NCBI GenBank assembly: GCA_947247005.1 | Contig: OX365948.1 | Coordinates: 34,786,601-34,850,600 of the forward strand | DNA from: Spisula solida | Lineage: Eukaryota; Mollusca; Bivalvia; Venerida; Mactridae | Length of the DNA: 64,000 nucleotides | Reading direction: 5' to 3' | In this document: positions 27,401 to 42,400 of the stretch, in pieces | Layout: each line of letters opens with the position of its first letter | Numbering within the stretch: the stretch's first letter is position 1 | Position numbers and translations under genes: made by a program | The notes under the pieces: model-generated | Seen by the model: only the letters and a program-made list of their open reading frames with translations | Database searches by the model: none | What the model was told of the DNA's origin: nothing

Positions 27401-30400
27401 TTAGTACAACGTCGTGCACTCAAAAATGTCGCTATGAACCTCAAAAGAGTGAATTTCAATATTTGAGTGCTGAGTGCTGAGTGTAAGTATTGGTTGTAAT
27501 TCTGGGCCCAGATCTACATATGATTACCAGCCCCAGTAAGTATAGGTGAACAAGAGCTCATAGAACACTATATCATCCCAAAACTGTTTGGTTTACAGAC
27601 CTACAGACCAACATGAGCAAAACTACATACCCACACCTCATCTATTGTGAGTGGAGAGCATAACAAATGATGAGTATGTGAACAAACAGTAACTTTATCA
27701 TGACAACGTATAATTTAATAGAACTTGATTTGTCACAGATTAAATTAACCACCAGATAAATGTAATACAAACAGAGTCTAGTCTCACACAACATAAAAAT
27801 ATATTATAATTGGATGCTTCATAAATATACAGAAATTATAATGTATATGAATAGATAGGTTTATCACATTCAAGTCATACAAATGACAATTTTTCAGCCA
27901 TAAAAACCCAATTTGCATTAAAAACGTTAAAATGTTCACATGTGACACTGGATTTAAGTAAAGGTCAATGTGTTTGCCAATTTGCAATGAAGTTTATTTG
28001 ATGTACATGTAAGTGTGAAACTACACCCTGCAAAAACAGAAAATGAAATACATCTTACCTCATGTAAAATAAACTCAAAATAAGTACCAAGCACAATAGT
28101 ATACAACTGTACATCCAGTGAAACATGTACAATAACACGGAGCCAATATGACCCAGCAAGCAGACCGTAAAAAAGACCAAAATATTTTCATAGTCATACT
28201 CAGGTATATTATTAATACTGAATCAACTTAAGCCAAATTTTGCTGAAAGTACCTGTTTAATAGTTTCCTGCAAGACAATCATATTGACTCCAAAAGTAGT
28301 GACAAACTGTGAAATTTAAAATGTCCACTGGTTTATTTAAAGAACTAATTATAACCATCTCCTAGGTAAAAGAAAACTTGATATAACTGCCATGCGTTCA
28401 GGGAAAGTTCCAAAATTTTGTGTTAAAAAACATAATATTTAATCTTTCGTTGAATGCTCTGTTTGGCAGAACAATTTGAATGTGTTAAACCCCACTTCTT
28501 CCGTTCTCATGTACAGAAACTAGGGTTTTACTATTCACATTCCATTGTTTGCCTGTCAGCCATTTTGGTATGATACACCTATGGTTAGCCAAAATTTGCT
28601 CACATGACGACCCATTTTTTTTAACATAGCGTTCAATGAATCACAATTACGAAACATGACCAAACATATTGTCACATAATCCTTAGTTGAATGCATGGCT
28701 GTTATTGATATTTGAGGTATCACCCATACATGCAGGCATTTATAGCAAAAGGCAGCAAGTAAGGCGTTGTTGTGAGTTTTACAAGAATCAAATTTTTCTA
28801 AGGGGTTTCGTCACTACCGGGTATTATCTAATTATTTTTACCCCAAAATTCAAAATTTTTAACACTTTCCTTCCATCAAAATGGAATGAGATCTCTTCTC
28901 CAACTTATTTCATCCCTGGAAAAGCCCCAACCTAAAGAAACTGTAACACCATTCTTCCCACCAAGATAATGAGTAGGTGACTGCCTAGGTCCATACCTCA
29001 ATCTAGATCTGTACCGTAATCAATATCTTGTTCAAGGTCACACCTGATAATTGTTCATATTTCACAGTTTGTCATTGTCGAATTGGTTAATAATTTGTTA
29101 GCATAATGTTTAAGTACACACCAGATTTACCAACCATCGTTTGGCTGGAAAGTAGTTCTTTTGCTGCTAATTTGATGAGTTGTTTTTCTGTACATGCAGC
29201 AAGGACTGCTTTGGATGGGTCGTCTTGCTTCGGTACAATGACTAGGTGGTATTCTAACCAGCCACAACAAGAGAAAGAAACAAAAAGCAATATATAAGTG
29301 AAGAAGAAGCGTAGCTAAATTTGCTGAATAAGAAATCACTATATGACTTAATTATCAATAAATATGTACTCTGAGAGGATGTTCTAATGAGCAGATATAA
29401 TCTATGAAAGCAAACAATATTGATGTCACATACAGGACAAAAATGATATGCAAGTTCAAGGTCATGTACTTTTTCATCAAAAATACCAATGAACAGCTAC
29501 CTCTCTATTTCATCTAAGAAAAGATAACCAAAAATTTGTAACTTTAACCAAAATAGACACAATTAACATTTTCTGCACTTCACTGAATTCCAAAGCTTGT
29601 ATGGATTTCGAGGCTGATCAGTTAAAACATGCTGTCAGTGTACAACTATCACCAATTTTATCAAAAAAGGATATGGTATGAGTGCTCATTTCATATGAGT
29701 ATCATATTGTTTTGTCGACGAGTTTAATAAAACTCAAATATAATAAACATAATTTTAAGATTCCATTTATCACATTTTCGCTCAAAGTGATGATGTATGC
29801 TGCATGGGTTTCAAACAAAATGTAGCCGACAATGAGCGTTGGTATTATCCTGATGTCATGGGCCGATCAAGGCATGGGCTTGCTATAGTCACGTCAAGCT
29901 AATCTAAATATGTAGTGCACACTATGGCAGTACCAAATGATATTTCCAGCACCGTTTTACAGAACTGCTAGACCACAAGTTATGTTATAAATGTCCGCAT
30001 GAATCAGCTTTCATTATACGTATACTTTCACAAGATCAAAATAAAATTACCCTTATGTCGTCAAATGATTAAAAGCGGTAGGGTGATATAACTAAATGAG
30101 AACAACAATCCACACACTAACAAATCATGCATTTCTAAATACTGCAATTAATTAATTATGAAGTCATAATCCACTTGTTTACATTTATGTTACAAGTAAC
30201 ACAATATTGGTTAACAATTTTATTATTTCATCCAAGGTAAAGGCATATACAGGTTGTTTGAACTGTTCAATATTAAGCACAAATGTAAACCTGTTTTTCT
30301 ATAATTATAGTATATTTGTCTTAACAATATGTTTTGTAGTGAACAGGTTTGCTGTAAATGATGGGAGAATGTTGTTGATGAAAACAACTTCATTGTAGTT

Positions 30401-33400
30401 CATAAATATCAAAATGAAGCATATGCATATTTAGTAACTCAAGTGATGTAATTTAACCTGTTAATTTAGTTTAGTAAAGCAGTCTGATGTATCTGTCCAG
30501 CTTATACTAGTATAAGAAGTCGTCACATACCGTGCAATTATTTTGGCAATGAATATAAGAAAGTCAGGACAACATGACAACTCATTGTCAAATACCGCGC
30601 GATGTTTTTGGTGATGGATATAAAAAAGTTAGGACAACATGACAGGTATAGGATAGACAACATAACTTACTTGTTCTACCTTTACTTCCCTGTCCTAGAA
30701 GCTTTCCCATCGCGGCTATAGGACAACCTGATACACTGAAAATATTCATCATACGCACTTGACTATAATCAACATACACACTAAAATTAATCAACATTCA
30801 CACTGAAAATAAGAGATGTTTGTAAAACATGTATGCTCCAATAGCAGCCCAATAGTCAGAAATGGTAAAGGTCACAATGACCTTCACCTTTGACCTACTG
30901 ACCTCAAAATCAATAGGGGTTATCGACTGTTGTATGATGACCAACCTCCATGTAAAGTTTGAAGATCCTAGGGTCAAAAATTCTTGATTTATTGAAAAGA
31001 AACCATTTGATATACCGACGGTTGGACTGACAGTCTGTCCAACATGTGCAAAGCAATATACCGCCTCATCAAAATGGGGGACATGATAATGAACATACAC
31101 ATAAAAGTTTGACATTGTGAAAATTTATAAATATGACAATACTTTCAAAACAACCACATGGAAATGTTGGCAAAATTCGCGAATTTCTAAAACGTTACTA
31201 AAAATTACCCATTACACCATGGTTATGCCTATTCACACCATATCAGTATACAGAATGAATCACATATTATTTACACATAACCTTCTTAGATGATGTACAC
31301 AACTAGTCTTATATCAGTAAACTGTATATAATTTCATTATTTAAGGAACAAATGGTATGAAGATTGTCAGCAGAATCTAATCATTCTATTAGCAGGACAC
31401 TGCAGATTTATGCATTATATGTCTATGGTGTAATGGGTTCTAGATGGAACAAATCAGAACTATAGTTTATAACATGGAACATGGAAACATGAATATATAG
31501 CTCAGAACATTTAACATGGCATCCTTGAATATCTGTGCTTATCTGTTGTCCAATCAAAACCATAGGCACATGGTTTCAAATTTTCTAACCATACCCTAAT
31601 GTGTATCAACGGATGTCGTTAAGACAGTTTTTCTACAATTCTGAAAGAAAACACAGACACCATTCCTGTGCGTCATATCTGTTGCTGCTAAACATGGCTG
31701 CTACACAACCCTCTCTATACATAGGGTACACTCAGATAATTTGATATACATACTGGGTACTCTCAGATAATTTGAAACCATGTGCCTATGATCAAAGCAT
31801 ACTTAGGGTACAATAGCAAAAACACACAAGGATTTATTATTAATTAGCTCCAGGTCAAAATGTTCTGTACTATAACTCAAACAATAGAACAAACATAAAT
31901 ATAAGGAATACAAATGTTCAATGTGTCAATTGAGTACGGTGGCTTGCATTTACAACACTACTGAGAAGTATTTTAATGAAGACTATAGGTTCTAGAGTTC
32001 CTTGAGAATGCTCAGGGCAACCTTTAATGTTGAAGAGATTTGTTAGTCCAACAACCAGCAGTTTTGTCACAAATTTGACTACCCAGTCATATTATCCTGA
32101 CATTGGACCAACCCCATTCACAAAGAGACATTACCTGGACATTGGACCAACCCCATTCACAATGTGACATTTCCTTGACATTGGACCAACCCCATTCACA
32201 ATGAGACATTACCTGGACATTGGACCAACCCCATTCACAATGAGACATTACCTGGAGATTGGACCAACCCCATTCACAATGAGACATTACCTGGAGATTG
32301 GACCTATCCCATTCACAATGTGACATGACATCAGACAAATCCCATTCACAATAAGACATTATCTTGACATTTTGACTAACCAGTGATGGAACTACCTTAT
32401 TACTTAGAGCATCAAGTGAGGAAGCTATATCAGTAGACTAGTACATGCAAACTAAAGACTCTTAATAGGTACTGCATTTGTATACCTCTAATAAGAAGGC
32501 AAAAATAATATAGAGTATAGGTTAGTGCCGTAAATGAAAAAGTTTATCTGGCGAGGCGGATGAACTTTTACTTCATTCATGGCACTAACCTATAATTCTA
32601 TTTATCCAGTCGCTTAATCTGCTCAGTAAGGGGATCAAACTCGGGACTATATTGTCACTCTTTCATTTACAAATGCGCAATGTCACATTCGTTCCGTGAA
32701 GTCATGATAAACAACGACGTCGGACATCTTGATAGATGTCGTGTAGACACAGGTAAGTCGAAGAAAATAACCAATCAACCACCAGCTCATTTAGGATAGG
32801 AAAACCTCACCCTCGGGCACGGAATTGCAACCGGTGACTCTCATATAAGAAGAAGTCCGTCAGATCACGTGGTAAGGTGACGGATTATCACTAGTCACAT
32901 GACCAGGTGACCGATTATCGCTAAGTTTATCAGGCACCCCGTTAACAGGCAGATTTTGCCGGAAGTGGCTGGATAAAATATAATAATGATCATTGTAATG
33001 AAGAAATACTATAAATTTTGAAACAAAACAGATGTAACAACAATAACCTGAACAAACATACAGTACAGCTCGCGCGACTTTTGCCTAACATGGCGCATCA
33101 CCGCGAATGGGGTAGGAGTGATTTTCCACTTGCATCACCTAAGATCACCGCGATGCGTGAACATGAGTGAAATCACAATGTCGCTCGGAGTGAAATTGCC
33201 CTCGCGTTATCAGGCTTGATCGCGGAAATGAGCGACGGGAAAATCACTGCGATTCACCGTGATCACTGCGAATCGCGGTGATTTCGTTTTGATGCAGGTA
33301 AGTACATTGTATATGAAGAGAATCTTCTGAATTGGCATTGAATTATTCTCGATTTCGCGTCCATTCCGGACAGTGAAAATAATCAGATGGTTTTTCATGT

Positions 33401-36400
33401 GCTAATTACATGTACATTTAGTTGTGTTTCACGCATTTTCGGTAACAAAATTGAGTGCTAATTGCATTACTCGTGAACAGCGGCACTGCTTCTTGTTTGT
33501 TTATATTAATTATTTCCGACACGTATTGAAGTGCAAAGTAGAATGTGGTGAAATTGTACTTACATAATAATTACATAAGTCCATTAATTAATTCCTAAAA
33601 ATAATCATAGAAAAAATATTGGTGCAGTAGTTTTCTCGTAAATAACACTAAAAATAACCATGTCAACATTTAGTTGTTTGACACGTACGCATGTCCGATT
33701 ATAGGCGTATAAATCTGGGTAAATTTCCATTGCACCTGTTAACCCATTTCGATCTTTGGGCGTGGCGAGTCTCTTTGACGTCGGCTTGTGGTCTTTGATC
33801 GGCAAACATAAAACGTCATCGGCGGCAACTTCAGACGACTAGTCTACTAATGCAAGACGTCGTTTGTGAACTTTATTCACGTGATTGTCTGTGCGGTGCA
33901 ATTGAAGACGTGCTAGGGAGGATATGAAAGAAAAAATGCAGCTCTGTGGAGGTCGGTTGTTTTAGACCACATGGTATTGACGCAAATTATGTTTGTGTGT
34001 GCAATTGTGTATATGAGATATAAGGTACTCGCACACACATAAAAACTGTAAAGTCTGTCGTTTAAAGACAGTTGACTGTACATAACCACACTTTTATAAA
34101 TTGCTATCGATTGAAACGTGGCGATTATTGAATTAAGATCGCTAAACAAAAATACGTTAAGTTTAGATCTTTGTTAGTATTTATTGCGAACCCTCAACAT
34201 TAATTTATAAATCGAGTCCACAATATTTTTACGCACATGCCGTAATTAACAAGATGATAAAAAACACTCGAACAGGGAAAGCAGCACTCACTAGTACACA
34301 GTGGACAGTCAGAAATTAACAAGCGGTCACTAGGAGACAAGCCTATCCGGCGGGTGAATCGGCGCAAGAAAATTAAAAAAACTAACAAAATAACAAATAA
34401 ACTTTATTGCAAATCGGCAAACACAAGTACACGCACGGTAAGTTTTCCAAAGTCCACCCGTCACGGTGGCGACGACTCTGGGTGGCAACGCAAAATATGC
34501 CACCGTGAACCCACCCAAATCAACATAGACATTAAATTAGGGTGGACAGCCCATCGTGGCCATTGCCACCGTGACAACACGGTGGAAACACGATGTTTTG
34601 CGGTGGCAATAGTGGAATTCACAAACAATTAATTTTTACCTACAATGTGCACTTGTTTATTACAAGCGTATAATTGATAGTAATTGACACCCCTGTGTAG
34701 CCCTTGATATGCATAAAGTTCACAGGTGTGACCTAGTGCTTAAGTGTCACTGGAAGATATATATATATATATGCTGGCAGTGCGGGAGTTTAGAGGCCAC
34801 AAAAATGCTTCAGTGTTAAAACCCACCACAAAATTTCGTAATGAATTATTTTATTTTTCAGTCCCAACCTATGTATTCCTTACTAAAATTTGCGACAGAA
34901 GCAGGTACTCGTTTGTACGATCCATAGCAACGGCGTTACGTATACGGCAGCCTATAGCAACGTATACGGCAGCCTACGTGCGTAGATGTACGAGCGAGAA
35001 AATGGTGAAGTATTAATTAATAAAACGGGTGCAGGTTATGAAATAAATTATGAAAACATTAATTGAACGTATGTAGTCAACAAATAGCAGGATGTGGATG
35101 TTGACAAAAACGCAACTATAAATCACCATGCCCTTACTATTCCGATCAAAGACAGTCGTACCGACATTGTAACTTCAGAAGTCGCCGACAATCGGTAGAT
35201 GAATAATACTCAGACGCTGCCGACCTTTATCGGGCAAAAGAAACTGTTGTGAACTGACATCAAAGATATCGTAGCCGAAGTGGCCTTAGATGTTTATAAT
35301 TGCTATACATGGTTACACATTGTAATATTCTCCCAACGGTTGAATCGAACTTTTAATTATAAATATTCTCCCAACTGAACTTGACAAATGAAAACACAGC
35401 GACATATCGAGTGTAATTGTGTTACTTTGTGTCTTGGAAATACTATTATGAGTAGGCCTACGTGTAAAATATGTTAGAAAACAGTATTAAAATATATAAT
35501 TCCAAATATTAAACTCTATTGCGTCATATTGCTCGCTTAGTACACAACGAGTACACGTGCGACATTGTGAGTAATCGGTAATTGGCATATGCCGACGTCT
35601 GGTCAGTTGGTAATTTTAAACGATGTGATAAGCATTAAGACGTGTGTACATGGATTTGTTTTCCTTAACAGATGGATAACGTGTTTTGATATGACATTCC
35701 CAATTGTTAATAACGACTTGGATATAAAATTTGGAGTTAAATGCATCTCACCAAGTACATGTATGTAAGTACGGTGTTATTGTGTAATTACCGTCGAGAA
35801 AAAATGTTTACTGACGATTTCTAAATATTTTCTACTGCACATGTACATCAATTCAAACATTACAGTAGAACTTACCTGTATTGAGTGGATTCACCGCGAA
35901 TCACCGACATTCACCGCGTTTTATCGGCATCACGCATCGCGGCGGTCGCGGTGACGGGTGATTGACTGACGAGTGGAATCACCGCGATTTTCCACTCCAA
36001 GTCAGATTTGGTCGCAGTGACAAAGTGATTTAGGCAAAAATCGCGCGAGCTGTACTGTACCAGAAAACAATTTACCATTTATGCTTATCATATCTGTAAA
36101 ATAACTGAAGCACTCACTGTATTCAGTATAAGTATCACAAACTAACACATGGATCTTGTTCTTGTACAAGGGCGGATTTAAAGGAGGGCGTAAGAGGGCT
36201 TACCCCCCCCCCCCCCCCCCTAACATCATGGGTATTTTGTCTTTTGTTATAGGTGAAAACAACCTAAAATATGCATTTTCATCGGACACTAACACCTAAT
36301 CTAGTATCCGCCCCTGATGTATATACTCGGGGTGTCAACAGAGTCAAATTGAAAGTCCTGAAATTCATATGTGCCCAATTTTGACAAACAAGAGGCCTTC

Positions 36401-39400
36401 GTGTCACTTCAACCACATTGTTTCCATACTTAACTCATTTTGAATAGAATAAAACCCTTCATAGCTGATTAAAGAGACCATAACTTTGCTATTTCTTCAG
36501 ATAATTTCATCAAATAACTTTTATTTTGGTCAGAAATATCATAGCTCTTTAGGGATAGATAAATCCAGAATTCCAGATTTATCAGGAATATTGACGCCCC
36601 TGAAACCTTCAACAAACAACCTTTGTCAAATAATAAGGAAAAGCAATCTCTGCACTTCCAGGCATAATGTTTAAGACAACAACCTTTGTCAAATAATAAG
36701 GAAAAGCAATCTCTGCACTTCCAGGCATAATGTTTAAGACAACAACCTTTGTCAAATAATAAGGAAAAGCAATCTCTGCACTTCCAGGCATAATGTTTAA
36801 GACAACAACCTTTGTCAAATAATAAGGAAAAGCAATCTCTGCACTTCCAGGCATAATGTTTAAGACAGTGTAAAATCACACTTAGGGTCTTCTAGTGCTT
36901 TCAATAGATAGCTAGTTTTATTTTATTATAATGATCCTAATTTAACTGAGCTAACAGGGCTTTAGTCCAAAACATGAACAGCACCCTTTCTTTTTTCAGA
37001 TTTTGACCAACGCAAAGTTTCTAATAGGAGAACATTCTATTATAGGGTGTGCTGGTTCAGTTATATTCTGCATTCTTACACAATCCGCAGATTAATCCTA
37101 TAAACAAAGTGCAAACAACAGCATGTTTTATTACCCCCATAAAACATACCTCTCAAATTGGCTGTCACTATTTACGCCCAGTATCACGTGACATATTTAT
37201 GAATAAATGAACGTAAACTTTATAGTAAACCTTCTACGAGTCGCGATGGCAAGGCAAGTTGCACGAGAATCCAGTGTTACAGCTATGACGCAACTATTTT
37301 TAGAAAATCCAATATACTCTCGAAACTAAGTTTCATTAAAACTTCTGATAATCATTTCATTTATATTTTTCTTTTCATGAAATGGATACCCTATACTCGT
37401 TTTATTAAAATTATTTCAATGTTTAAAATTTGTTATTTCCTTCAGAAAATTACGTAGATCGTTTTCATTAACGAGGGAGGTAATTGTACCAGCTAATAAG
37501 CCACTCAATTTCAGCGTTGAATTATGTTCAATGTCAAATGGGAGAAAATGGAATGTGCGCAGTTAAATAGTGCGGGATATTATCGTATTTAGAATTGAAA
37601 TAAAAACTCTGTTCTTGTATTTTGTCGGTGAATAAAACACGGGCACTCGTTCGGATGCGGAAAATTAAATCATATAAGCGAACAGATTTTTATTTCTTAA
37701 ATATACTTAAAATATAGAAAGTATTGTGAACATACAACAGTGATACAACAATCAGGGGTCCTACTAAGGCACAATACCCCCATCCTTAAAATTAGACACA
37801 AGTCTGTTTCCAGTGCTATTTGCACAAATCCCTACACCAAAACTCTTTCTCAAACATTGTTATATTGTTAAATTCAGCTTTAAAAACTTCAAATGACCAT
37901 AACTTTGTTATTACTTTGAATTTTTTCTTCAAATAACTTTTACATTCTTCCTAGTGCAGCAAATCCGGATTTCCGGATTATTCCGGAACTGTAGGACCCC
38001 TGTACAATAGATATAACAGTGAGAGACATACCTTCTGTGTATACTTCTCTTGTTATTTACATGACCACGTCCACTACAACCAGGTGTTGGACATCTGAAA
38101 CATGGTAATGTTCAAAACTATTTACTATAATAGTACCCTCGCTCATCTGTGAGTGAAAATTCTAAGAGTAACAAGGGCAGATAACTCATATATGTCACAG
38201 GGTTACCAGCCTTGTCAGTATGGAATTCCCTTGTGATGGTGAATACCTATGTTGAGTTTCAAATGGATACCTTAGATAGTCTGAGAAAATGACTGCAAAA
38301 AACTTAACCACCGCACACGTCAGGACAATAGCTCGTCTTTTAAAAATAAATCCAAACTGTGATATCTAGTGTGTTAACAAGGGTTTTCTTTTATATGGCC
38401 TGGTGAACAAGTTGTATTCCAGTGGAACCCAGTTGCAAACTTGGCCTACTTGGTTTAGATTTTACAGAGACAAAAATTGTAACCATCATCTTAAAACAAA
38501 GTTACCAACTACATATACTTACTTCGCAGATTCATTTGACCAAGCTGAAAATCAAACAATAACAAATAATGTTAGATATAGAAAGCTTGGACACAAAGGA
38601 GATACATACTATCAATCTAGTAGTGTCATTTAATAACAGGAATAAATGTATAAAATATGGTCCTAGGGTGTTAACGCCATAACCATTCTACAATTCATGA
38701 AAATACAATGACAAGAGGATCATAGATCCTGTAGCGCTCACCTGTTAAACAGGACCATACTTTGAAATACACTTCTATATTTTGATTGCCTTCTTGTTTC
38801 TAATAGACAATTGAAAGTTTTCACACTTATGTGACATGGCGATCACTATAAGAATCAAGGCGATTTGATGGCAGTGTGACCAAGTGGTTCAAGCATCAGA
38901 CGTGTGATCACAGGAATTGTGTGATTCACCTGACCCAACTTCGTACTTGGCCTGAAGATCATCAAAATAAATTTTGACCAAACATTATGAAGATTGAAGT
39001 AAACATGTGGCGCTAATAAGATTGTGTGATCTAGTGGCTTTGTTTTTAGCCCAACATGACCCAACTTTGAACTTGACCTTGACATATTCCATGAAGATTG
39101 AAGCAGAACTGTGGCAGGTGACCTAAAAATGTATGAACCTCAGACGGAAATGAGATACGGTGCATCTGGATAACTGACATGAGTACAGAAAGATCATGTC
39201 AAAACAGGTTTGTTTTATCGCTATTTATGAATGTGAAATGAATAGAGAAAAGCATACCTTCTGGTGGTAAATCACTTTTCTTTGGACATCCTGACAAACT
39301 GCAAAATAAGGACAGCATGAAAATAACACAAGAATGCAACCTGACTAAAGTATGATCTTCCTTACCGGTAGATCTGATGGTGACTCTATACGAGTGTGTA

Positions 39401-42400
39401 TTTTCAAAACTGAGAATTTCCACTATCTCTTTTTATATCTATTTATAATTCAGCCAATCATATAGCTTGTTACATTGGTACTTAATTAACGGTAAATTAC
39501 AAATAAAACAGTTGTTCACAATTTTAGTCTGCTTTTTTGGAGTAATCCTGATTAAATCGATGATTGTAGATTTATAGTACAGATAATTTGATATAAACGC
39601 ACTGTTGATTCTCAATCATGAAAGCTCGGCCATTTCAGTTTGTCTCTGGTAAATAGTGCAATCCATAAAGACCCCAGCCCCAGAGTCCAAAAGTGAAGAA
39701 ATGGCCCTGTAGGTTTTCAACCTTTTTCAGACCCAATGTCTGACAATGTTTTTGAAACTTTCAGGAAGTTTGTTCACCTGAATCATAGTATTTTGATAAT
39801 AATTATATTAATATAGACTTGGTCATTAATAACACCTGTTGGATTAATGATAAAGGTTTACATAATAACATGTAAACTACAGACCTTCTATGATGAGTAT
39901 AAAGCCCTGTGATATGACCTGATCCATTACATCCAGGTGTGGGACACTTCAAGTCTGTAACATAAATATATCCATTCATTTACCATTATAAGAGAGACTA
40001 ACTAATATCCTGAGCATTAAAACCTAATTAACTTAATTTAATTGATGGAATCCACAAGATCTCTACAGTTAACTTACCCATGTACATGTATATAACATCT
40101 ACTCTATCAACCCGATATATGTTTCTCAGGACCCTTGATGTTAAAGTTGATTGTTTTCATAATAACAGACATATGACTCACAACAACCTGTATAAGTTAT
40201 CACCATTTAACAGTGCAGCATATTGTTTAATTATTGAATGATCACACAGTAAGAAATAAAGAGACAATAGTACTAACAGTTCTCCATCAACCCTTACAGA
40301 ACACAACTGGTCTCAACAGTACAACCTCTGTAGAGCAACATCCTTTGGTAGCTATAAATATTGACCACTGTTTAGAGGTTGTTGCTCTACAGAGGTTAAA
40401 TTATGGTAAATATCAACTTAGGGACATTTTCAAGGTGTTGATGAAAAGAGGTTGACGCTCTGCAGAGGGACGCTCTGGAAAGGTTGTACTGTATACTGCA
40501 AAATTATTAATTTCAACGGGACAAAATTTCGTGGTTTTGGCAAAAAAGACAATTTCGTAGGGTCTTCATTTCAAAGATTCCGGACTTGGTGAAAAATGGC
40601 AAGTTCAAAATTCACAAAAATTATTGAAATCATTCAGAAATCAAACAGATATAATAATTGTTTTATTACATGTTGATATATGCAAGTAAACTTCCCAAAT
40701 ATCCAGTCTTATGCCTGACTGAATTTGAAAGCTAGTATGGAAGCACATTATTTTTTGGTATAATTATTCATTTGTTATTTAATTTTGTGGTTAAGGTCAT
40801 ATCCAAGAAATCCTCAAAATTAAATCCCCACGAATATTAATAAGTTTACAGTATAAAGCTAACTTACTCTTTGAGACATTTTGTTCCTTATCTCCATTTT
40901 CTTTATTTTGCAAGGTTGATCCAGCTTCCTCCAGTTTACCGTCAGTCCATTCAGCTAGCACCATATACTCTCCGCTATCATCCATCTCTTCCTCCTCATC
41001 ACTGTCAGCACTTAAATCCTGCTTCACAACTATATGGTCTCTATCCGTATCCACCTGTGACACGTCTACACTACCGCTTGGACCTGCTTCCATATCCACT
41101 TTATTTTGATCACCACGTTCACTATCAGTACTGCTTGCAACAACTTTAGGGTCATTATTATTTACATAAACCATGGATCTCAAAAATGAATTTTTATTCG
41201 CATGTACATTATCTGAGACTTTAACTTGTTTGTTACCAGTACTTGTGTTATCTACATGTATAACATTCTGTACCTGTTGTTGTATAGCAGAGGGACTGAG
41301 AATCGTACCAATATCACTCTCACTACCCATACTGTTCTCTTTCTGAATACGAGCACATTCCTGCTCAATCTGTTGTAAAGCATCTAAACTATTCTCTTTA
41401 CCACCGTGTTTCTCATAAGACTCGTCAGTAACCTCCTCCTTAATTTTGACAGGTGTAACACTGATTCTAGCAGGTCCTTTAAATGCACCGGTCTCATCTT
41501 CAGTGATGGGTTCTTCCTTTACACTGACTAACTCACACGGAATATCAGAAACTTCCCGTAACAGGACTGTGTCACCTTCAGATTCTGTTTTTATATCAAG
41601 TCTAACTTTTTTTGGTTCTGATGACATACTTTCAACTGTCACTGTTAACCGTTTCCTTTTTCTAGCTATCGGACATGCAGCAATACTGGAAATACGAAGA
41701 TTACTGTTAGTGGCAAATAATGGATGATAACATTTAATTACACTGACTGCACATTCTTCAAATGATAAAAGCTTCTAAAGTGAATTGCAATTCTGAATAA
41801 TTTATGTAACAGCAAGTATCAACTATTGGTATTTTCGAATAGAAACCTTGGATCTGAATACCTGATAACTATAAACCATTCTACAGTGACCAGGACTATA
41901 CTAACAGTTCTTTTGAAAATAAAAACACTTCTCGATTATAATGGAATTTGGTTCACTTCAGCTCTCTGGTTAACAGTTTTACTGTAACTTAACATAGTCA
42001 CAATATAAATTCCCTATAGAGTCTCGGTGGAAGTGTTCTGCTATTGGTGGGCTGCGTTCAGCAGTTGTAAACCCTTTAAGGACTTGACGGTAACTGGGCA
42101 AGTTTGGAACTCTAGAGGACTTGACCCTAACCGGGCAAGTTTTGTTTGCATATATTGTAGTATACTAATTACTGCTACAATTTGTTTATACACTCTTGGG
42201 TACCAGTTGGAGCCTGTGCTGGGGCCCATTTTTAGCTTTTACAAGGCTTTATGGGATGCTCTGGGTGCCGGTGTGGTGCCAGTGCCCAATTTTAATGGGT
42301 GCTGGTGCCAATGTCTAATTTAATGGGTGCTGGTGCCAGGGTCTAATTTAATGGGTGCTGGTGCCAGTGTTTTTTTTTTGAAGCAATAAAAGGCGTCTAC

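Noticed and set aside
29087..29339. Plus-strand and alternative-frame ORFs around 29.1-29.3 kb
   Set aside because: Only the minus frame fits splice sites and phase of MYT1 exon 10; the others are shadows.
32087..32359. HCEWGWSN repeat protein
   Set aside because: Read-through of the 39-bp minisatellite; no start, splice or conserved domain.
34439..34620. Coding region rich in CCACCGTG motifs
   Set aside because: Motifs occur in both orientations without a sustained frame; better explained as element interior.
36469..36879. 136-residue minus-strand open frame with four [19 protein letters not shown] units
   Set aside because: It is produced by the 63-bp tandem repeat and a MITE end; a second frame is equally open and there is no splice or start support.
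38403..38633. 76-residue plus-strand frame
   Set aside because: It overlaps the MYT1 microexon antisense and dispersed repeats; no coding signature.
40871..41727. Plus-strand frames of 92-93 residues
   Set aside because: Antisense shadows of MYT1 exon 4.
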